The notes: generated by a model from the sequence alone, not told the origin. Positions 20,312 through 31,150 are shown, numbered from the stretch's first letter. The stretch is DNA of 64,000 nt from Anthracocystis setariae (GCA_928724745.1 CAKMXJ010000010.1:558001-622000), one strand, 5' to 3'. Made by a program: numbers and translations.

Positions 20312-20912
20312 GATCGCCAAAGTGGCACGCGACGGTCGGTATATATACCTTTTCCTTGGTCCATCCTTTCGACCATACCGCACTGTTCGGTATCGAGTGG
20401 CGAGTGGCGAGCGAGGAGGTAATGTCAACGTGGCGAGAGAAAGATCTCGGCTTTGCAGGTTAGGCTTAGGTCAGGTCTACTTGTCGACTCGCGATAGATC
20501 ATGGTGCAAGTGTGCAACGTTGCCGGTCAACTCGTTACCTTGCCCCAAGCGTACTTCGACCTCGGACCTCGGGTATGGTGGGATGTAAAGATCAGCAGCC
20601 ATGGAATATCGATCCAGAACGCATGATAGAAAAAGAATAAAAAAAAATGGAGTGAAACATGCAACCGGTATACGATGGCTTCAGGGTCCCAAAAAGGAAA
20701 CGTGTGGACCGTAGCGCACGTGTACTACTCTGTAGTTCACCGGCGGATCGCCCAAGGTGCACACTCTACTCTGGCTGCTGCCAACTCTCAAACCTACGGC
20801 GCACAAGCATCCGCAAACCACTTGACCGACGGACCGTGCCAAGCCCTGGGCATCCCTAAAGTTGCGGGGAGGAGGGTATAAAATGACCATAACACTAACA
20901 AACAAAACAAGA
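20312..20912. other. Intergenic between the phosphatase homologue and the DHHC gene
   Basis: This holds the 5' flank of the phosphatase gene (and possibly an unplaced first exon) and the 3' flank of the DHHC gene. No other supported feature is present. Confidence 0.55.
20338..20349 (-). promoter_or_regulatory. Possible TATA element (12-base palindrome)
   Basis: The sequence GGTATATATACC sits about 28-38 bases upstream of the ATG of the phosphatase homologue. If used as a TATA box, the transcript would start at or just after the first ATG, favouring a slightly later start codon. It may also be incidental coding sequence of an upstream exon. Confidence 0.35.
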
Positions 20913-22929
20913 TTAGGAAGGAGGCTGGATCTTTATCTCAGGCGAAGGCGGTGAATCACTTTGATGATGATGATGGTTGTCGTTGTCGTCATCTTCTTCG
21001 TCTGTGAGTTGTTCCTGCAATTCGATGCCTCCATGTTTACCACGCAGTCCACGACGCTTTGCCCAATGCCAACCGTCGGAATACGGCGGAACACGCATGG
21101 GAAACAAAACCGTATACCACCCACTACCCAAACCAAACCAAACACTCGTCAGCCCAAAAAGTTCGCACACCAACCAGACGAACAACAGTCTCGAAGAAAC
21201 TTACTAAGGCGATCCTGGCCCAATATTGAAGAACAACTCCAAGTTTTTCCTCCGCCCGACATCGTACACGTTGATGAATTCGTCTCCCCTCTTCTTTGCG
21301 AGCTTCCTGTAATGAGCTGAGGACCGAAAGAAAGAAAGAAAGAAAGAAAGAAACGTGCAAACGCAGATGAGCATCGCTGTAGCCAAGTTTGCATCAAGCT
21401 GACCGGATTTTTGACCATTTACCATTATCGTGCGACTCGACACTAGTCTCGCCCCTACTGACCAAAACCATCTGCCACCCTGACATGACGAACAACGCCA
21501 AACCCATCACCAACGCCAGCATGTACAGCAGCATCACAAACACCCGGGGCGTATACGGATACGGCCATTCGGTACTCCAATCAACACTCATCCTAACCAC
21601 CCTCCAACCCGACACCAACACCACGCCACATGCGAAACTCAACCACGACATGAACAGCACAAAGTAACGCTCGTTGCCCAGCCCGACACACTGGTTGAGC
21701 CAAGGGCAGTGGTGATCAAACTTGAGCGTGCACACCTGGCACGTCCTGCAGTGGTGCGCACGTTCGGGTTTGGGCGGAGGCACCAACGACTCGGCCGAGG
21801 TCGGTCCGAGCCAAGCGCGAACTTCGGCTTCGCCTTCATCAATGTCGTCGGCCGCGAGCTTGGTGGTCAAGGTGCGAGACGACGGGTTGGTGCGCATCTG
21901 CTTTTCGATCTTGCGCAACTCGGGCGGCAGCGCAGTCAGCGCCTTGAACAGCGGTACGCTGACGCATTTGCGACACATGCCAGCCAGAGGGAACAGATCG
22001 TCATCATCCTCGTCAAGCTCGTCGTGCTCATCCACCGCATCATCTTGATGGATCGAGAGCATCAGACTTTCGCTTCTCGTCGATGCGAGCAAGAACGGTC
22101 GGGTGCTCGACTGGGCAAGCGATAGAGGAGAAGCAAGCGTGGTTTTGGGCGCGAGATCGTGAATCGAGAGCGGAAGATCGGTCTTGGACGCACGAGGTGT
22201 CACCGTTCCACTGCCACTTCGTGATCGATGCGATGGAGCCAACGTCGAGCCGACGACAGGCGGCAATCTTTCCGAAGAGGATCTGGATGCTGGCAGAGAC
22301 GCTGATGACGATGATGTGGCCCTCTTGGTATCTAGACCGTCCAAAGCTTGGTTGAGCTTGGTCAGGTCAGCCACCGAAGAGACACGGACGGGCGATGCAG
22401 CTTCGGGTGGCTCCTGCGCCATGAGGTGAGAAGCTGCCGACTCGAGACCGGCGATTTTGTTGCCACTCGCTTTGGCCGCCCTGTTCCGGTATCTAGCCCA
22501 CCAAATGGTGCTGCCGGGCCCACTTCTTCTCTCGGGCACTGCATCGGCAAGACCATCAGCAACGTTTCCTGGTGGAATGGTGCAAGCCATGTAGTAATGC
22601 CATGCGATGCTGTAGACGATGAAGAGACAGAAGACGAGCCAGAAGAAGAAGCGGAGGGTTGGGATTGGATCCTTGACGATGGAATCGAGCAGGGTGGGGA
22701 TGAGTCCGAGCGCGATGTGTGCTGGAGAGTAGGTGTGAAACAGTTTGGCGAGCTCGGGTGGGGTTGGAGCGAGTCCAAGGAACATGGTGGAGAAGAAAGT
22801 CCACACGCCTCCCGCAACCAGAGTGATGCAGATGGCGATAAAGACGGGACCGGCCGAGCCGGTGAGCCAGTCGGCGGCATTCTCTACATGTCTGAAGGAG
22901 CGATGGACGATGTTGGCGATCATGCGCAT
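20913..22929 (-). CDS. DHHC-type palmitoyltransferase (protein S-acyltransferase), three exons
   Basis: Exons 21423-22929, 21205-21316 and 20913-21123 join in frame to give 609 residues. The first donor is GTAAAT, the second GTAAGT, and the acceptors are CTCAG and GGTAG. The protein has two N-terminal helices, a long disordered loop at about 110-370, then the cysteine-rich domain [21 protein letters not shown] with the catalytic DHHC, two more helices, and the TTxE-type motif ETSVESHDN at the exon 1/2 junction. Exon 2 ([19 protein letters not shown]) and exon 3 ([26 protein letters not shown]) are the conserved tail of fungal endomembrane DHHC enzymes, which validates the splicing. It attaches palmitate to cysteines of target proteins at Golgi or vacuolar membranes. 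Its targets cannot be predicted. A GAAA microsatellite fills part of intron 1. Confidence 0.92.
21326..21353. repeat. (GAAA)n microsatellite in DHHC intron 1
   Basis: Seven GAAA units on the plus strand, giving a TTTC-rich polypyrimidine tract just upstream of the intron acceptor on the coding strand. Length changes here could affect splicing efficiency; that is inference. Confidence 0.9.
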
Positions 22930-24009
22930 GGTGGGCTAGCGTATGACGGGGTGATGCGTTGGACGATGTAGCGGCGATGAATGTGCGATCCAGACCTCAA
23001 AAGTGATTCGACGTGAGTGCAGGTCTGGATGCCTGAGCGACGAAGCAAAGGGTATATGACAGAGGCAAGGTAGAGGCAGTGGGACAATTGAGCAAAGTTG
23101 ATGAGTCGACGGCGAATGGAATGCTGTGGTAGAGAAAGATGAAGCGCGTGCTGCAGATGAATCCGTGCGTGCGTGCGTGCGTGTGTGTGCGTGGCAGAAG
23201 GAGAGTGGGGGTGAGACGGTGTGCTCGGTTGGGTAGACGACGGGGGTGGTGGATGGGTGGGTGGGTATCAGTGGCGCTGGTGCGTAATGAAGTGTGAGAG
23301 TTGAGAGGAGATGGTGGAGATGGTGGAGAAGGGAATTGATATATTTGAGATGAAAGGTGTCAGTGTGAATAAAATGACTGACTACTCTGAATGATGACTC
23401 TCTGTTTCGCTTTTTCTGAGACATATATTTATTCACCATTCAATTCGGCTCTCCTCATCGACTGACTCCAACACCACCTTCTCTACAAGACGCCAGCCTT
23501 CCATCTCACTTGACGATGTGACACCTTTCGTATCTCAAGATGAACTGGCGATCAAGTGGTGAAACGGCGAATAGGTACCGATAGGGGTGTAAGCATAGAA
23601 TTCAAAAAAAAAGGTCGTAATAATTCAGTGCAAAGCCTTACTGTACCTTGTTTCCAAAGACGCTGCAAATCCGATCGAGCATAGCGCAAATCAGCATCGC
23701 ATACTGTATGCCACTGACTCTCGACACCGTTCGCAACACCAAACCCTCTCGTCAAGTAAGTCTAGCTTTCGGTTTGCACAAGCTTGACCCAGCCGAGAAT
23801 ATACATAAGATGACCATCTGGCCCGCAGATCGCGGCTGTGCAAAATTCCCCACAATTTTCAAAGCCTTGATTTGTTTGCGCTTTTCTTTCTTCAGAGTTT
23901 GCATGGTCGGGTCGATCGAACGTCAAGTGGGCTCCACGTGCATCTGTCGTCATTGCTACAGTACAGTACAGTATAGTATAGTATCGTCTTAGCGCGGTCA
24001 TACTCCGTG
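22930..24009. other. Intergenic region upstream of the DHHC gene
   Basis: It holds the DHHC promoter with a (GTGC/GT)n microsatellite at 23163-23194, and the 3' flank of the Rqt4/TRIP4-like gene. A short TACAGTA/TATAGTA repeat is present near 23955-23985. No coding or RNA gene is supported. Confidence 0.55.
23163..23194. repeat. GTGC/GTGT microsatellite
   Basis: A short alternating GT/GC run (CGTGCGTGCGTGCGTGTGTG type) in the upstream region of the DHHC gene. Confidence 0.85.
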
Positions 24010-25518
24010 CTAGTGTACAGATTCGGTGGAGCGCAAAGTAAGCTGATGATCCTTGAAAGTCCACGTTCGACTTGGGATCCACATGCCTCCTCTGCCACCC
24101 TTGTGCTTTCCATTCTTCATCCCACCGAGTGCATCTCGCAGTCCATCGTCAGCGTCATTCCTTACCAGCACCGAGCCATCCAACCCTACAAACGGATCCT
24201 GTTCCACCTCTTGCTCCTCTACACTCGCCTCAACCTTGGTCTTGGCCGCTTCCACCGCTTTTGGCCGCGTCACCTTGGTGTGCGTCTTGAGCTTGTGCGT
24301 CTTCATGTCCAGACTCAGCACTTTGGCCGTCCTCTGTGCATCGCCTGCGATGGCTTTCGCCTTTTGCAACGCGCCATGTTTGCCCACCACGGGTCCCGCG
24401 TGAGGTGCCACCGCAGTGCCGCTTGACGTCGTCGAAGCTTGGCCTTCCATGCCGAGTTTCGGGAACAATGCAGCTTCTTCTTGGCGCGCACTTCTCGCCG
24501 TGGCCTTGTTGAGTTTCTTCATCTCTCGCTGCATCTGAATCTGAAGCAGTTGCTGTTCGAACAGCACTTGTCGTTCGGCTGAGAGTTTGGCTACCAGGTC
24601 GCAACGCGCAGCGGCGGACAGCAGCGGCGAAGCGTTGCACGATGGGCAGCAAGACAGCGGGCTGAGCGGCGAAGGGTGAACAGCCGAACACAAGATCAGT
24701 CCGCACGAGTAGCACAGAGGAGAATATGGCGCGAGCGAATGCTTGCGACCTTGACAGAAACACATCTTGCGACCGAGAGTCTTGCAAGACGTGGTAGATG
24801 CAGCGACGTCCGTCGAGGTGAGCTCCTCGACCACCGCGTCGATTGCCAGCATTTCCGCCGTGGCGGGTGGAGACGGTTTGGCGGTGGATGATGATGTCGC
24901 GCGTTCATCGTGCATCGACTCGGCTTGTGGAGTGGCTTCGGCTGCAATCGGTTCAACCGGGGTTGCATAGCCAGACTGCGGCGTGTCCGAGGTTGATTGA
25001 GCATCGGCCTTGCTTGCTGCTTGCTTTCCTTTCTTGCCTTTGCCGATTCCGGAAAAAAACTCTTCATCACCCTGCTTCTTCCTGTACACGGTTCCCATCC
25101 CACCGAATGCCTCTGCTAGCTTGGCCATTTGCTCCTCGTCATCTATTCCTGCATCTTCCAACTTCCTCGGTGCTAGTGGCTGCCCGATGCCTGCACGTTC
25201 AGCTAGCGTCTTCTTTCCTCGCTTCTTTTGCGGTACATGTGTGGAGCTCAAAGAAGAAGCTGTCGGTCCTGATGTTGTCGGCGTGGATGTATCGGACGCT
25301 GCTGCCTGTTGTGGAAATCGAGATCGGGTAAAGTCGCGCACAAACGATTTGGCTAGACGAGTATCCGTGCCAACGAGTCCCTCAAGATGATCGCGAAGAG
25401 ACGTTTCCTTATCAAACGAGTCGAGGAACGGGATGATCTGGGTCTTGACGGTTTCCTTGTCGAGACCAAGCAGATTTACGAGCTGGTCGATCCAGACTGC
25501 GGAAGACCCTTTCGCCAT
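24010..25518 (-). CDS. Rqt4/TRIP4 (ASC-1) homologue, C2HC5 zinc-finger subunit of a ribosome-quality-control helicase complex
   Basis: A 502-residue intronless protein with an ATG at 25518. The N-terminal 70 residues (LVNLLGLDKETV, LRDHLEGLVG) form the short helical domain seen in TRIP4 relatives. The signature is a cysteine-rich zinc finger at about 247-300, with KMCFCQGRKH, PLCYSCGLILC and CCPSCNASPLL, as in the zf-C2HC5 family. A lysine- and arginine-rich region follows, and the end carries the conserved WIPSRTWTFKD-type tail. In yeast, Rqt4 works with Slh1 and Cue3 to split collided ribosomes in the cytosol; in animals TRIP4 belongs to the ASC-1 complex. Length and domain order fit. Nothing is odd apart from low-complexity linkers. 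Confidence 0.85.
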   Translation of the reverse strand: MAKGSSAVWIDQLVNLLGLDKETVKTQIIPFLDSFDKETSLRDHLEGLVGTDTRLAKSFVRDFTRSRFPQQAAASDTSTPTTSGPTASSLSSTHVPQKKRGKKTLAERAGIGQPLAPRKLEDAGIDDEEQMAKLAEAFGGMGTVYRKKQGDEEFFSGIGKGKKGKQAASKADAQSTSDTPQSGYATPVEPIAAEATPQAESMHDERATSSSTAKPSPPATAEMLAIDAVVEELTSTDVAASTTSCKTLGRKMCFCQGRKHSLAPYSPLCYSCGLILCSAVHPSPLSPLSCCPSCNASPLLSAAARCDLVAKLSAERQVLFEQQLLQIQMQREMKKLNKATARSARQEEAALFPKLGMEGQASTTSSGTAVAPHAGPVVGKHGALQKAKAIAGDAQRTAKVLSLDMKTHKLKTHTKVTRPKAVEAAKTKVEASVEEQEVEQDPFVGLDGSVLVRNDADDGLRDALGGMKNGKHKGGRGGMWIPSRTWTFKDHQLTLRSTESVH

Positions 25519-25809
25519 CGTAACTCGACTCGCTGAGCAAGAACAGATGATATGATTGTGTCAACAGTCCCTTCCAACAACTGAGCACTTTAAGTGTCGG
25601 TCGGCTGAGTCGGTGCGCCGCGCAGAGTGTTGGTGTGGAGGCGCTCTTCCTTGACTCGATCGGCGATTTCGTTTTGTACGCTCGGGTAGATCGGGAGATT
25701 TATCCGATTGTGGAGGAAACGCACTCTCTTGTTCTTGCGGCTGTTCGGACTTCCTTCCTTCCTTGCCTTCCTTGTCCTCATCTCACTTTGCCTCACTCCA
25801 AATAGCAAG
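25519..25809. promoter_or_regulatory. Short divergent promoter between the Rqt4-like and CX9C genes
   Basis: About 290 bases separate two ATGs that read away from each other, so both promoters must lie here. No motif is clear enough to name. Confidence 0.5.
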
Positions 25810-26273
25810 ATGGAATCGTCAATAGACCAGGTCGCCGCCAAGTGCGGAAAGCAACTCGGTATGTAAACCTCCCCCCTATCCATCGCTCAGCCCTTCCAGC
25901 CTCCTATTGACGCCTTGCTCTTCTTCTTCTTCCTCGTCGATCGCATCGAGCAGACACGTTCCAACGCTGCATCCTCGCTAACCAACAAAACCCGGGCGCA
26001 TGCGAACAATACAAGACCGAACTCTCCCGCTGTGCCGCTGCCGCCGTTCCCCTCCTGAACGAGATCAAGAACCGATGCGCAGCACAGGTCATCGCCTACG
26101 ACCGATGTCTCGAGCAGTACACTACCAAGGGAGACGCCGAGTTGGAGAAGAACTGTACGCCAAGGCTGCGTGATCTTTGGTTCTGCACTGAAAAAGTCAA
26201 GCGCGAAATCCAAGACAGTAACGAGCATGTGCAGAGGAGCAAGCTCGCTGGCAGGCAAGCAATGTCCAAGTAG
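25810..26273 (+). CDS. Four-CX9C (twin-twin CX9C) mitochondrial intermembrane-space protein, CHCHD5/Mix14-like, two exons
   Basis: Exons 25810-25858 and 25954-26273 join in frame (donor GTATGT, acceptor GAGCAG) to give 122 residues. Each exon alone is too short to stand out. After splicing there are four perfect Cys-X9-Cys motifs: the first crosses the intron (CGKQLDTFQRC), followed by CEQYKTELSRC, CAAQVIAYDRC and CTPRLRDLWFC. Two twin CX9C hairpins in about 120 residues is the CHCHD5 / Mix14 (Mic14) pattern. Such proteins are imported and oxidised by Mia40 in the mitochondrial intermembrane space, where they support respiratory-chain integrity. There is no presequence, as expected for Mia40 substrates. 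Confidence 0.88.
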
Positions 26274-26476
26274 GCGCCAATATAATGCTCAAGCGAGGAC
26301 AGACGGTAGAGCTACAGGACTAAGACTGGGTATGCTTGACTTCATTGCATTGGTATCATGATGGAGCTCGAGGTTCGAATGAGCGGAAGCGATTAATTCG
26401 CAAGTGTCGGGGTGGCGGAAGCGACGAGGCCCGTGGGTTGGGTTCTGGGTGCTGTTGGGTCGATGTCAGCTGCGAT

Positions 26477-27907
26477 TTAAACAGGGTCCATTGAATCGGG
26501 ACCACTATCGCGGTCAATACCCGGAGTTGCCACCGACGTATCATGCGTCGTCTCATCTTTAGTAGTAACGGTAGGGCTGGCGGGCTGATGCTTTGTAGCG
26601 GTGAAGTTCTTGAGCTTGGTCCAAATCGGCTGCGACTTGTTTTCTTGGACAGTCTTGGGCGCAGTTGCCAGACTGAAGCGTTGGGCCAACGAAATGCGTC
26701 GCGTCTGCTTCTCCTCCTTAGCCTTGAGCTCATCAGCAATCCCAGCTGCCTCGACCACTGGCATGACCTTCTCATCATCCATTACCTCTTCGGCTGCACC
26801 AGGTGTTGACGCAAACCAACTTTCGCCCGGCATCACCTGGACTGCCAACACGGCGGTCAACCCATCCACTGCAATATCATGGTTGACACCCTGCATGCCT
26901 TGCGGCATCAATCCGGCGATGAACACCACTTGCGTCTGGTACTTTGTCAACATGAAGCTCGTCCTTCCATCCTTGGCTTTGCCCAGAGCTTGTCGGACGA
27001 GTTCGTTCCTGCCTCTGTTGTAACCGTTGGGGACGATCATGTGGTGTTTGCTGGCATCCTCTTCTCTGCTTGTAGCCAAAAACCATGCGCCACTTGCCTG
27101 CTGCTGCCACGCCCTTACATGGTTACCCCCGATGAGTGACTCGATGCAGGTGCCAAACACGTGGTCGAGTGGAGTGTAGACTTGGCGGTAGATGAGTTGC
27201 TGATCTCGCCAACCTCTTGGGTCGATGTATGCCTTCTGGTATCCGCCCTCGTGGAGGCCAAGACACTCGCGGTCGAAGGAGAGCGATCGTAGGTAGGATT
27301 GAAGACCTTTGCGCGTCAGAATCGAGGTGGACGAGTGAGACGAGATGATGACGTTGAGTGGTTCGTGCATTCCGTTGCCGACTAGGTCGAACGAGGTGCC
27401 ACCGTAGTTGCGTGGGTCAGTGAAGCCGTACTGGTTCGGCTGCACCAAGTCTCCCCCAGCAAAGGGTGCAGGAGCGGGGAAGAGCGGGATGGACGTTTGC
27501 TGTCCGTACGTCACCTCGGACACTTGATCGATCAGGGCTGCATCAGTCAGCGAAGTGGTCGGGACGATGAGCGGTCGGCAAGTGGCATACACCCCCACGT
27601 TGGTCGACGGATCGTCTTGGAGCATAGCATCGTCCGGATCCTCAAGCGCCAGAGTTGGACCTTGAGAATCAAACTGAGCCACCTCGACTGGAGCAGACTT
27701 GAGATAATCTTGTTGACCTGCAAGATAACGATGTCCTTGGCGGCGGGTGAGGGTCGATGCTACATGTGCATCTACTTGAGCACCGGTTGGGCCGGAGGCA
27801 GTGCCGTCAGCATCTTGCTGTGCTTTGATGCGAGCCTTGTGCGAGGTGATGTACTTGTCCACCACATGGGTCAGTGAAGTGAAAGGCGATTTGAGAGCAA
27901 TCGGCAT
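26477..27907 (-). CDS. Conserved hypothetical protein
   Basis: 476 residues from the ATG at 27907; the frame opens earlier at a TTG in 27934. The protein is soluble. A coherent central region has GVYATCRPLIVPTTSL, QYGFTDPRNYGGTSFD and MHEPLNVIISSHSSTSIL, then LRSLSFDRECLGLHEGG and DHVFGTCIESLIGGNHVR. It ends with a disordered Ser/Thr-rich tail after about residue 390. The density of Trp, Tyr, Gly and His motifs suggests a folded domain conserved in basidiomycetes, but I cannot name it. There is no signal peptide or membrane helix. Confidence 0.7.
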   Translation of the reverse strand: MPIALKSPFTSLTHVVDKYITSHKARIKAQQDADGTASGPTGAQVDAHVASTLTRRQGHRYLAGQQDYLKSAPVEVAQFDSQGPTLALEDPDDAMLQDDPSTNVGVYATCRPLIVPTTSLTDAALIDQVSEVTYGQQTSIPLFPAPAPFAGGDLVQPNQYGFTDPRNYGGTSFDLVGNGMHEPLNVIISSHSSTSILTRKGLQSYLRSLSFDRECLGLHEGGYQKAYIDPRGWRDQQLIYRQVYTPLDHVFGTCIESLIGGNHVRAWQQQASGAWFLATSREEDASKHHMIVPNGYNRGRNELVRQALGKAKDGRTSFMLTKYQTQVVFIAGLMPQGMQGVNHDIAVDGLTAVLAVQVMPGESWFASTPGAAEEVMDDEKVMPVVEAAGIADELKAKEEKQTRRISLAQRFSLATAPKTVQENKSQPIWTKLKNFTATKHQPASPTVTTKDETTHDTSVATPGIDRDSGPDSMDPV

Positions 27908-28620
27908 GGTTGCAAGGCTGTTTGTGATGATCAAACCGAGCAGAGGCTAGGAAGCACACTACTAGGTATATATCTATTCTTCTCACTCGCAGGGAGGCGG
28001 GGCAATCAACTCCCTATAGATTCCAAGGGGCTGGGCTGGGCTAGGCATGAATGCTGTTCGTCTTTCGACCGACTGTATCATGCAACTCGGCGCATTCCAT
28101 GCGTACAATCAGCACCAAGTCAACGCCATCGTGTTTTGCGCAGCCTAAGTTTAGGACCCCCTAAAAGCTTGTTCTCTCCATCGTAGGCTGGCTCAACAAC
28201 GAGAAGCAACATTCCACTCTTAACTCAATCGGCATGAATGTACAGTAGAGTAGAGTAGAGTACAATAGAAGCGTGGAGCCGAAAGACGAGCAGGTAGGCT
28301 GCAGGAGAACGTGTCGAGAGAACCACTGACTCGCCTTGGCAGCTTTAGCGATGCTTGACAGCTGTGCAGTTGGGCGGTTTGGTTGTGCAAAATCCGTTTA
28401 AATAATCAATTTGTACGTTTTTAGGGGTAGCGGATATGCTAAGCATGCAAGCCTCGCTCGATTATTGCCGTTTTGCCGAACAGCCCTTGACCAACCCAAT
28501 CGATCGGAAACTCATCCTTCATCCGCACAACAAGCTCGATCGCAAAACAAAAAATGGGCGGACAACTGTATTGGATTGGATTGGATTGGATTGGATTGGA
28601 TTGGATTGCATTGCATAGAG
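27908..28620. other. Intergenic with short simple repeats
   Basis: It contains a TAGAGTAGAG-type repeat near 28243-28270 and an (ATTGG)n pentanucleotide run at 28570-28608 ending just beyond the stop codon of the mannosidase gene. No gene is supported. Confidence 0.55.
28570..28608. repeat. (ATTGG)n pentanucleotide microsatellite
   Basis: About seven ATTGG units directly downstream (3' UTR) of the GH47 gene. On the coding strand it reads CCAAT repeats. Confidence 0.9.
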
Positions 28621-30627
28621 CTAAGTAAAGCCGGTGCGGAAGGTGGGTTTGAACACGGGCAAAGGATGCGCCTCTGTATTAAGCACCCATTGATCCAGCG
28701 GCAAAAAGTCCCTGTCGGAGAACAAGAGGTAAAGATACTTGAGCGTCTCGGACAACCAAAACGTCTCCATCTTATTCGTCTTGACCGGAGCCTCGGAATT
28801 GACATCGTCGATGCTCGAATACCCACCGGTCTCCACCTTGCACCACTTTTCAAACGCCTGGAAGATTTGCCAACCCCACTGCCTATAAATATCATCGCCG
28901 GTGAGCGAGAAAGCGACAAACAACGATTCAACCGTCTCGGGCCTTAGAATGTTGCGCGCATCGATGAGAGGATTCAACTTGCCCTTGAAAGAAGCAGGCG
29001 GTTGCTTGATGTACCAATCCACATTCTCGGGTGCATCGGCGCGGTTGGTAGCAGCCCTCTGTTGCGGCGTCATGCTGGCATCCTCTTTGGTTCGGAACAT
29101 GACGATCTCGGCACCTAGACCGGTCTTGGTCTTGTTGTACGTGTCAAAACACGTGCGCGTGAGTTCGTGACCGAGTCGCCAATCCTCTCTGTTGGCGCCA
29201 TCGTATCTGACTGCAGCCGAGATCGGTGGAAGCGGACGATCGCTCAGCTTGCCAAACTTGTCCTCCAACGAAGTGGCACCCAACATCATCGCGCCTCCGA
29301 GGAAGCACACGAGGTGATCTTGCTTGGGCACTTGCTTGACGCGACCCTGACGTGTGGGCACGAGTTCGATCGTATAGATGAGCGGCGGTGTAGAGTTGAG
29401 CGACTGTTTGGTGAGAAGAGTCTTGATGCCACGAAGCGCACCGTCATACATGTCGCGGTAGACGTGTTCGGTTCGCGACGTCTGGATCCACTGCTTGACG
29501 AGGTACTCGTAGTACGAGTCGCCGCGCGAACCGAGCCGGATATCGGAATTGTAGAAGCGACCGGTGGTTGGGCTGACAAAGATGGGAAGAACGCCGGGAA
29601 AGTTGGTTATGTTGGCGGTGCTCTTTCGGATGGCTTGCATGGGACGCTCTGCAACGCGCCAATACTTTGCATTGCCGGTGAGATGCGCCAAGTACTTGAA
29701 TTCGAGCTGCACCGTCGTGGCTTCCGCCAGACTGGACGAGTTGAAGTTGTCGCTGTCGGCAAAAGCCTGGCCTGTGGTAAGATCGACCTCGCGCAGCGGG
29801 ATGCCAGTGCGTGTGTTGAACGCTGGCAACAGACGCTCGGCCAGCTCGACGGCCTTGGTGAGGAACATCTGTGCGTCTTGTTGGCTTGGTTGGATGGCAG
29901 GATGCGGAGGGTTTTGCATAAGCGCCGAAGCTGAGAGCAAGCCGCCGAGGGTTCGGATGGTAGTTTCAAACACGTTTAAGCGTCCTGGGATGTCCCAATG
30001 CAGTTGGTGCTTGACCCAATCGCGTGCGCGCTCGTAGTCATGCTTGAAACCCATAAGGATGAGTGTGTCGAGCGTGTCGACGATGGTGTAACCCATACCA
30101 GCGCCTTTGTTGCCATTCAGGTTGGAACCGGTTCGGTGAATAGGGTGGTACTCATCGTAACCCCAGGCATCGCGCGTATAAGCGGACCAAGACCACTGGA
30201 ACGCGTCGAGAATGGCAGCCTGCTTGATCTTGTCGGATGCGAACAAAGGCTTTCGTGGGAGTGGATGTATTGGTGGCAAGTGAAATGGCAACGAAGGGAG
30301 ATTGTGGTGACGTATGCTGCGTAATGGTGGTACATTGTTGGTATCCTGTAATGGCGTGCGTTCGAGGGACTGAAAGGGCAAACGACCTCCGTTACGACGG
30401 TAGGAGAGAAAAGCTAGAAGGAAGCATGAGGCGGAACAAGCTATGAGCAGAAACTTGACTATGGGCTGCTTGCGCATGGCGACGTGTGGCTGGAGGTGAT
30501 TGTTGGCTTTGTTGGTGTGATGATGTTTTGTAGATGAGGGTGATGAGTTAGCTTGAGATGACTTGGACTTTAGATTGGATCTCTTTTTGGCTGCGCCATT
30601 GAAGGTGTTGGTAGGATTGTGCGGCAT
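28621..30627 (-). CDS. Class I alpha-1,2-mannosidase, glycoside hydrolase family 47
   Basis: 668 residues from the ATG at 30627; the longer frame to 30678 begins with TTG. A basic cytosolic head is followed by one hydrophobic segment (VKFLLIACSASCFLLAFL), giving a type II anchor. The catalytic barrel starts with FQWSWSAYTRDAWGYDE and has GAGMGYTIVDTLDTLILMG, NVFETTIRTLGGLLSA, SLAEATTVQLEFKYLA, HLVCFLGGAMM and WLSETLKYLYLLFSD, and ends with VLNTEAHPLPVF. The last contains the threonine that binds calcium in GH47 enzymes. Acidic catalytic residues (E in FETT, E in WYIKQP-flanking and PETVES regions) appear kept. It trims mannose from N-glycans in the ER or Golgi. ER (Mns1-like) versus Golgi type cannot be decided here. 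Confidence 0.92.
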   Translation of the reverse strand: MPHNPTNTFNGAAKKRSNLKSKSSQANSSPSSTKHHHTNKANNHLQPHVAMRKQPIVKFLLIACSASCFLLAFLSYRRNGGRLPFQSLERTPLQDTNNVPPLRSIRHHNLPSLPFHLPPIHPLPRKPLFASDKIKQAAILDAFQWSWSAYTRDAWGYDEYHPIHRTGSNLNGNKGAGMGYTIVDTLDTLILMGFKHDYERARDWVKHQLHWDIPGRLNVFETTIRTLGGLLSASALMQNPPHPAIQPSQQDAQMFLTKAVELAERLLPAFNTRTGIPLREVDLTTGQAFADSDNFNSSSLAEATTVQLEFKYLAHLTGNAKYWRVAERPMQAIRKSTANITNFPGVLPIFVSPTTGRFYNSDIRLGSRGDSYYEYLVKQWIQTSRTEHVYRDMYDGALRGIKTLLTKQSLNSTPPLIYTIELVPTRQGRVKQVPKQDHLVCFLGGAMMLGATSLEDKFGKLSDRPLPPISAAVRYDGANREDWRLGHELTRTCFDTYNKTKTGLGAEIVMFRTKEDASMTPQQRAATNRADAPENVDWYIKQPPASFKGKLNPLIDARNILRPETVESLFVAFSLTGDDIYRQWGWQIFQAFEKWCKVETGGYSSIDDVNSEAPVKTNKMETFWLSETLKYLYLLFSDRDFLPLDQWVLNTEAHPLPVFKPTFRTGFT

Positions 30628-30924
30628 GGTCGGTTGGGAGGAGTGAGAGCGTTTTGGAAGAAGTTTGACATGTAGCAAAGAAGAGAGTTAGTTGTACCAC
30701 ACTGAGTGACACGCGCTGGGTTGCTGTCGCGGGTTGCTTTCGGCTGTGGCTCGCTGCCGTTGCAGCTGATTGAAATGGATGGGCTCCGCATGGTTCATTT
30801 CATTATTATACTGTAATATTCGCCGTGCAGTCACAGTAGTGTTGCAACCGCATGGCGATGTGCAAAAACAATTCATTCAAAAAATCAACATCAACACCAA
30901 ATCCCAAACGCCAACGCAACCCAA
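30628..30924. other. 5' flank of the mannosidase gene
   Basis: The promoter region of the GH47 gene, up to the target-site duplication of the inserted retroelement. No other feature is seen. Confidence 0.55.
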
Positions 30925-30936
30925 CCCAAACCCTCC
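30925..30936. repeat. Left target-site duplication of the LINE element
   Basis: CCCAAACCCTCC here is repeated exactly at 37580-37591, directly after the poly(A) tail. Two further A residues upstream may belong to the duplication but cannot be told from the tail. Confidence 0.85.
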
Positions 30937-31150
30937 CAACCATCATCCCAACCCGGTAGCAACCCCTAAGGTCGGCTTGCTGGTTAACCCTCCCCCCTCC
31001 TCCCAATCCGTACCTGCCCTTCACCACCACTCTCGTTCTACACCATCCCCGAGCAATACGTCAGTGAAACAACCACGCATACAATCGAATTTTCCGCGCA
31101 TCTAACGCGCATTTAATTTAAAAAAGAGGAAAACCATAAAAAAGTAAACA

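Noticed and set aside
28243..28270. TAGAGTAGAG repeat as a CRISPR-like or telomeric array
   Set aside because: Too short, no spacers and no telomere motif; it is a simple repeat in a eukaryotic intergenic region.
29167..29934. 255-codon plus-strand open frame
   Set aside because: Antisense of the GH47 catalytic domain.
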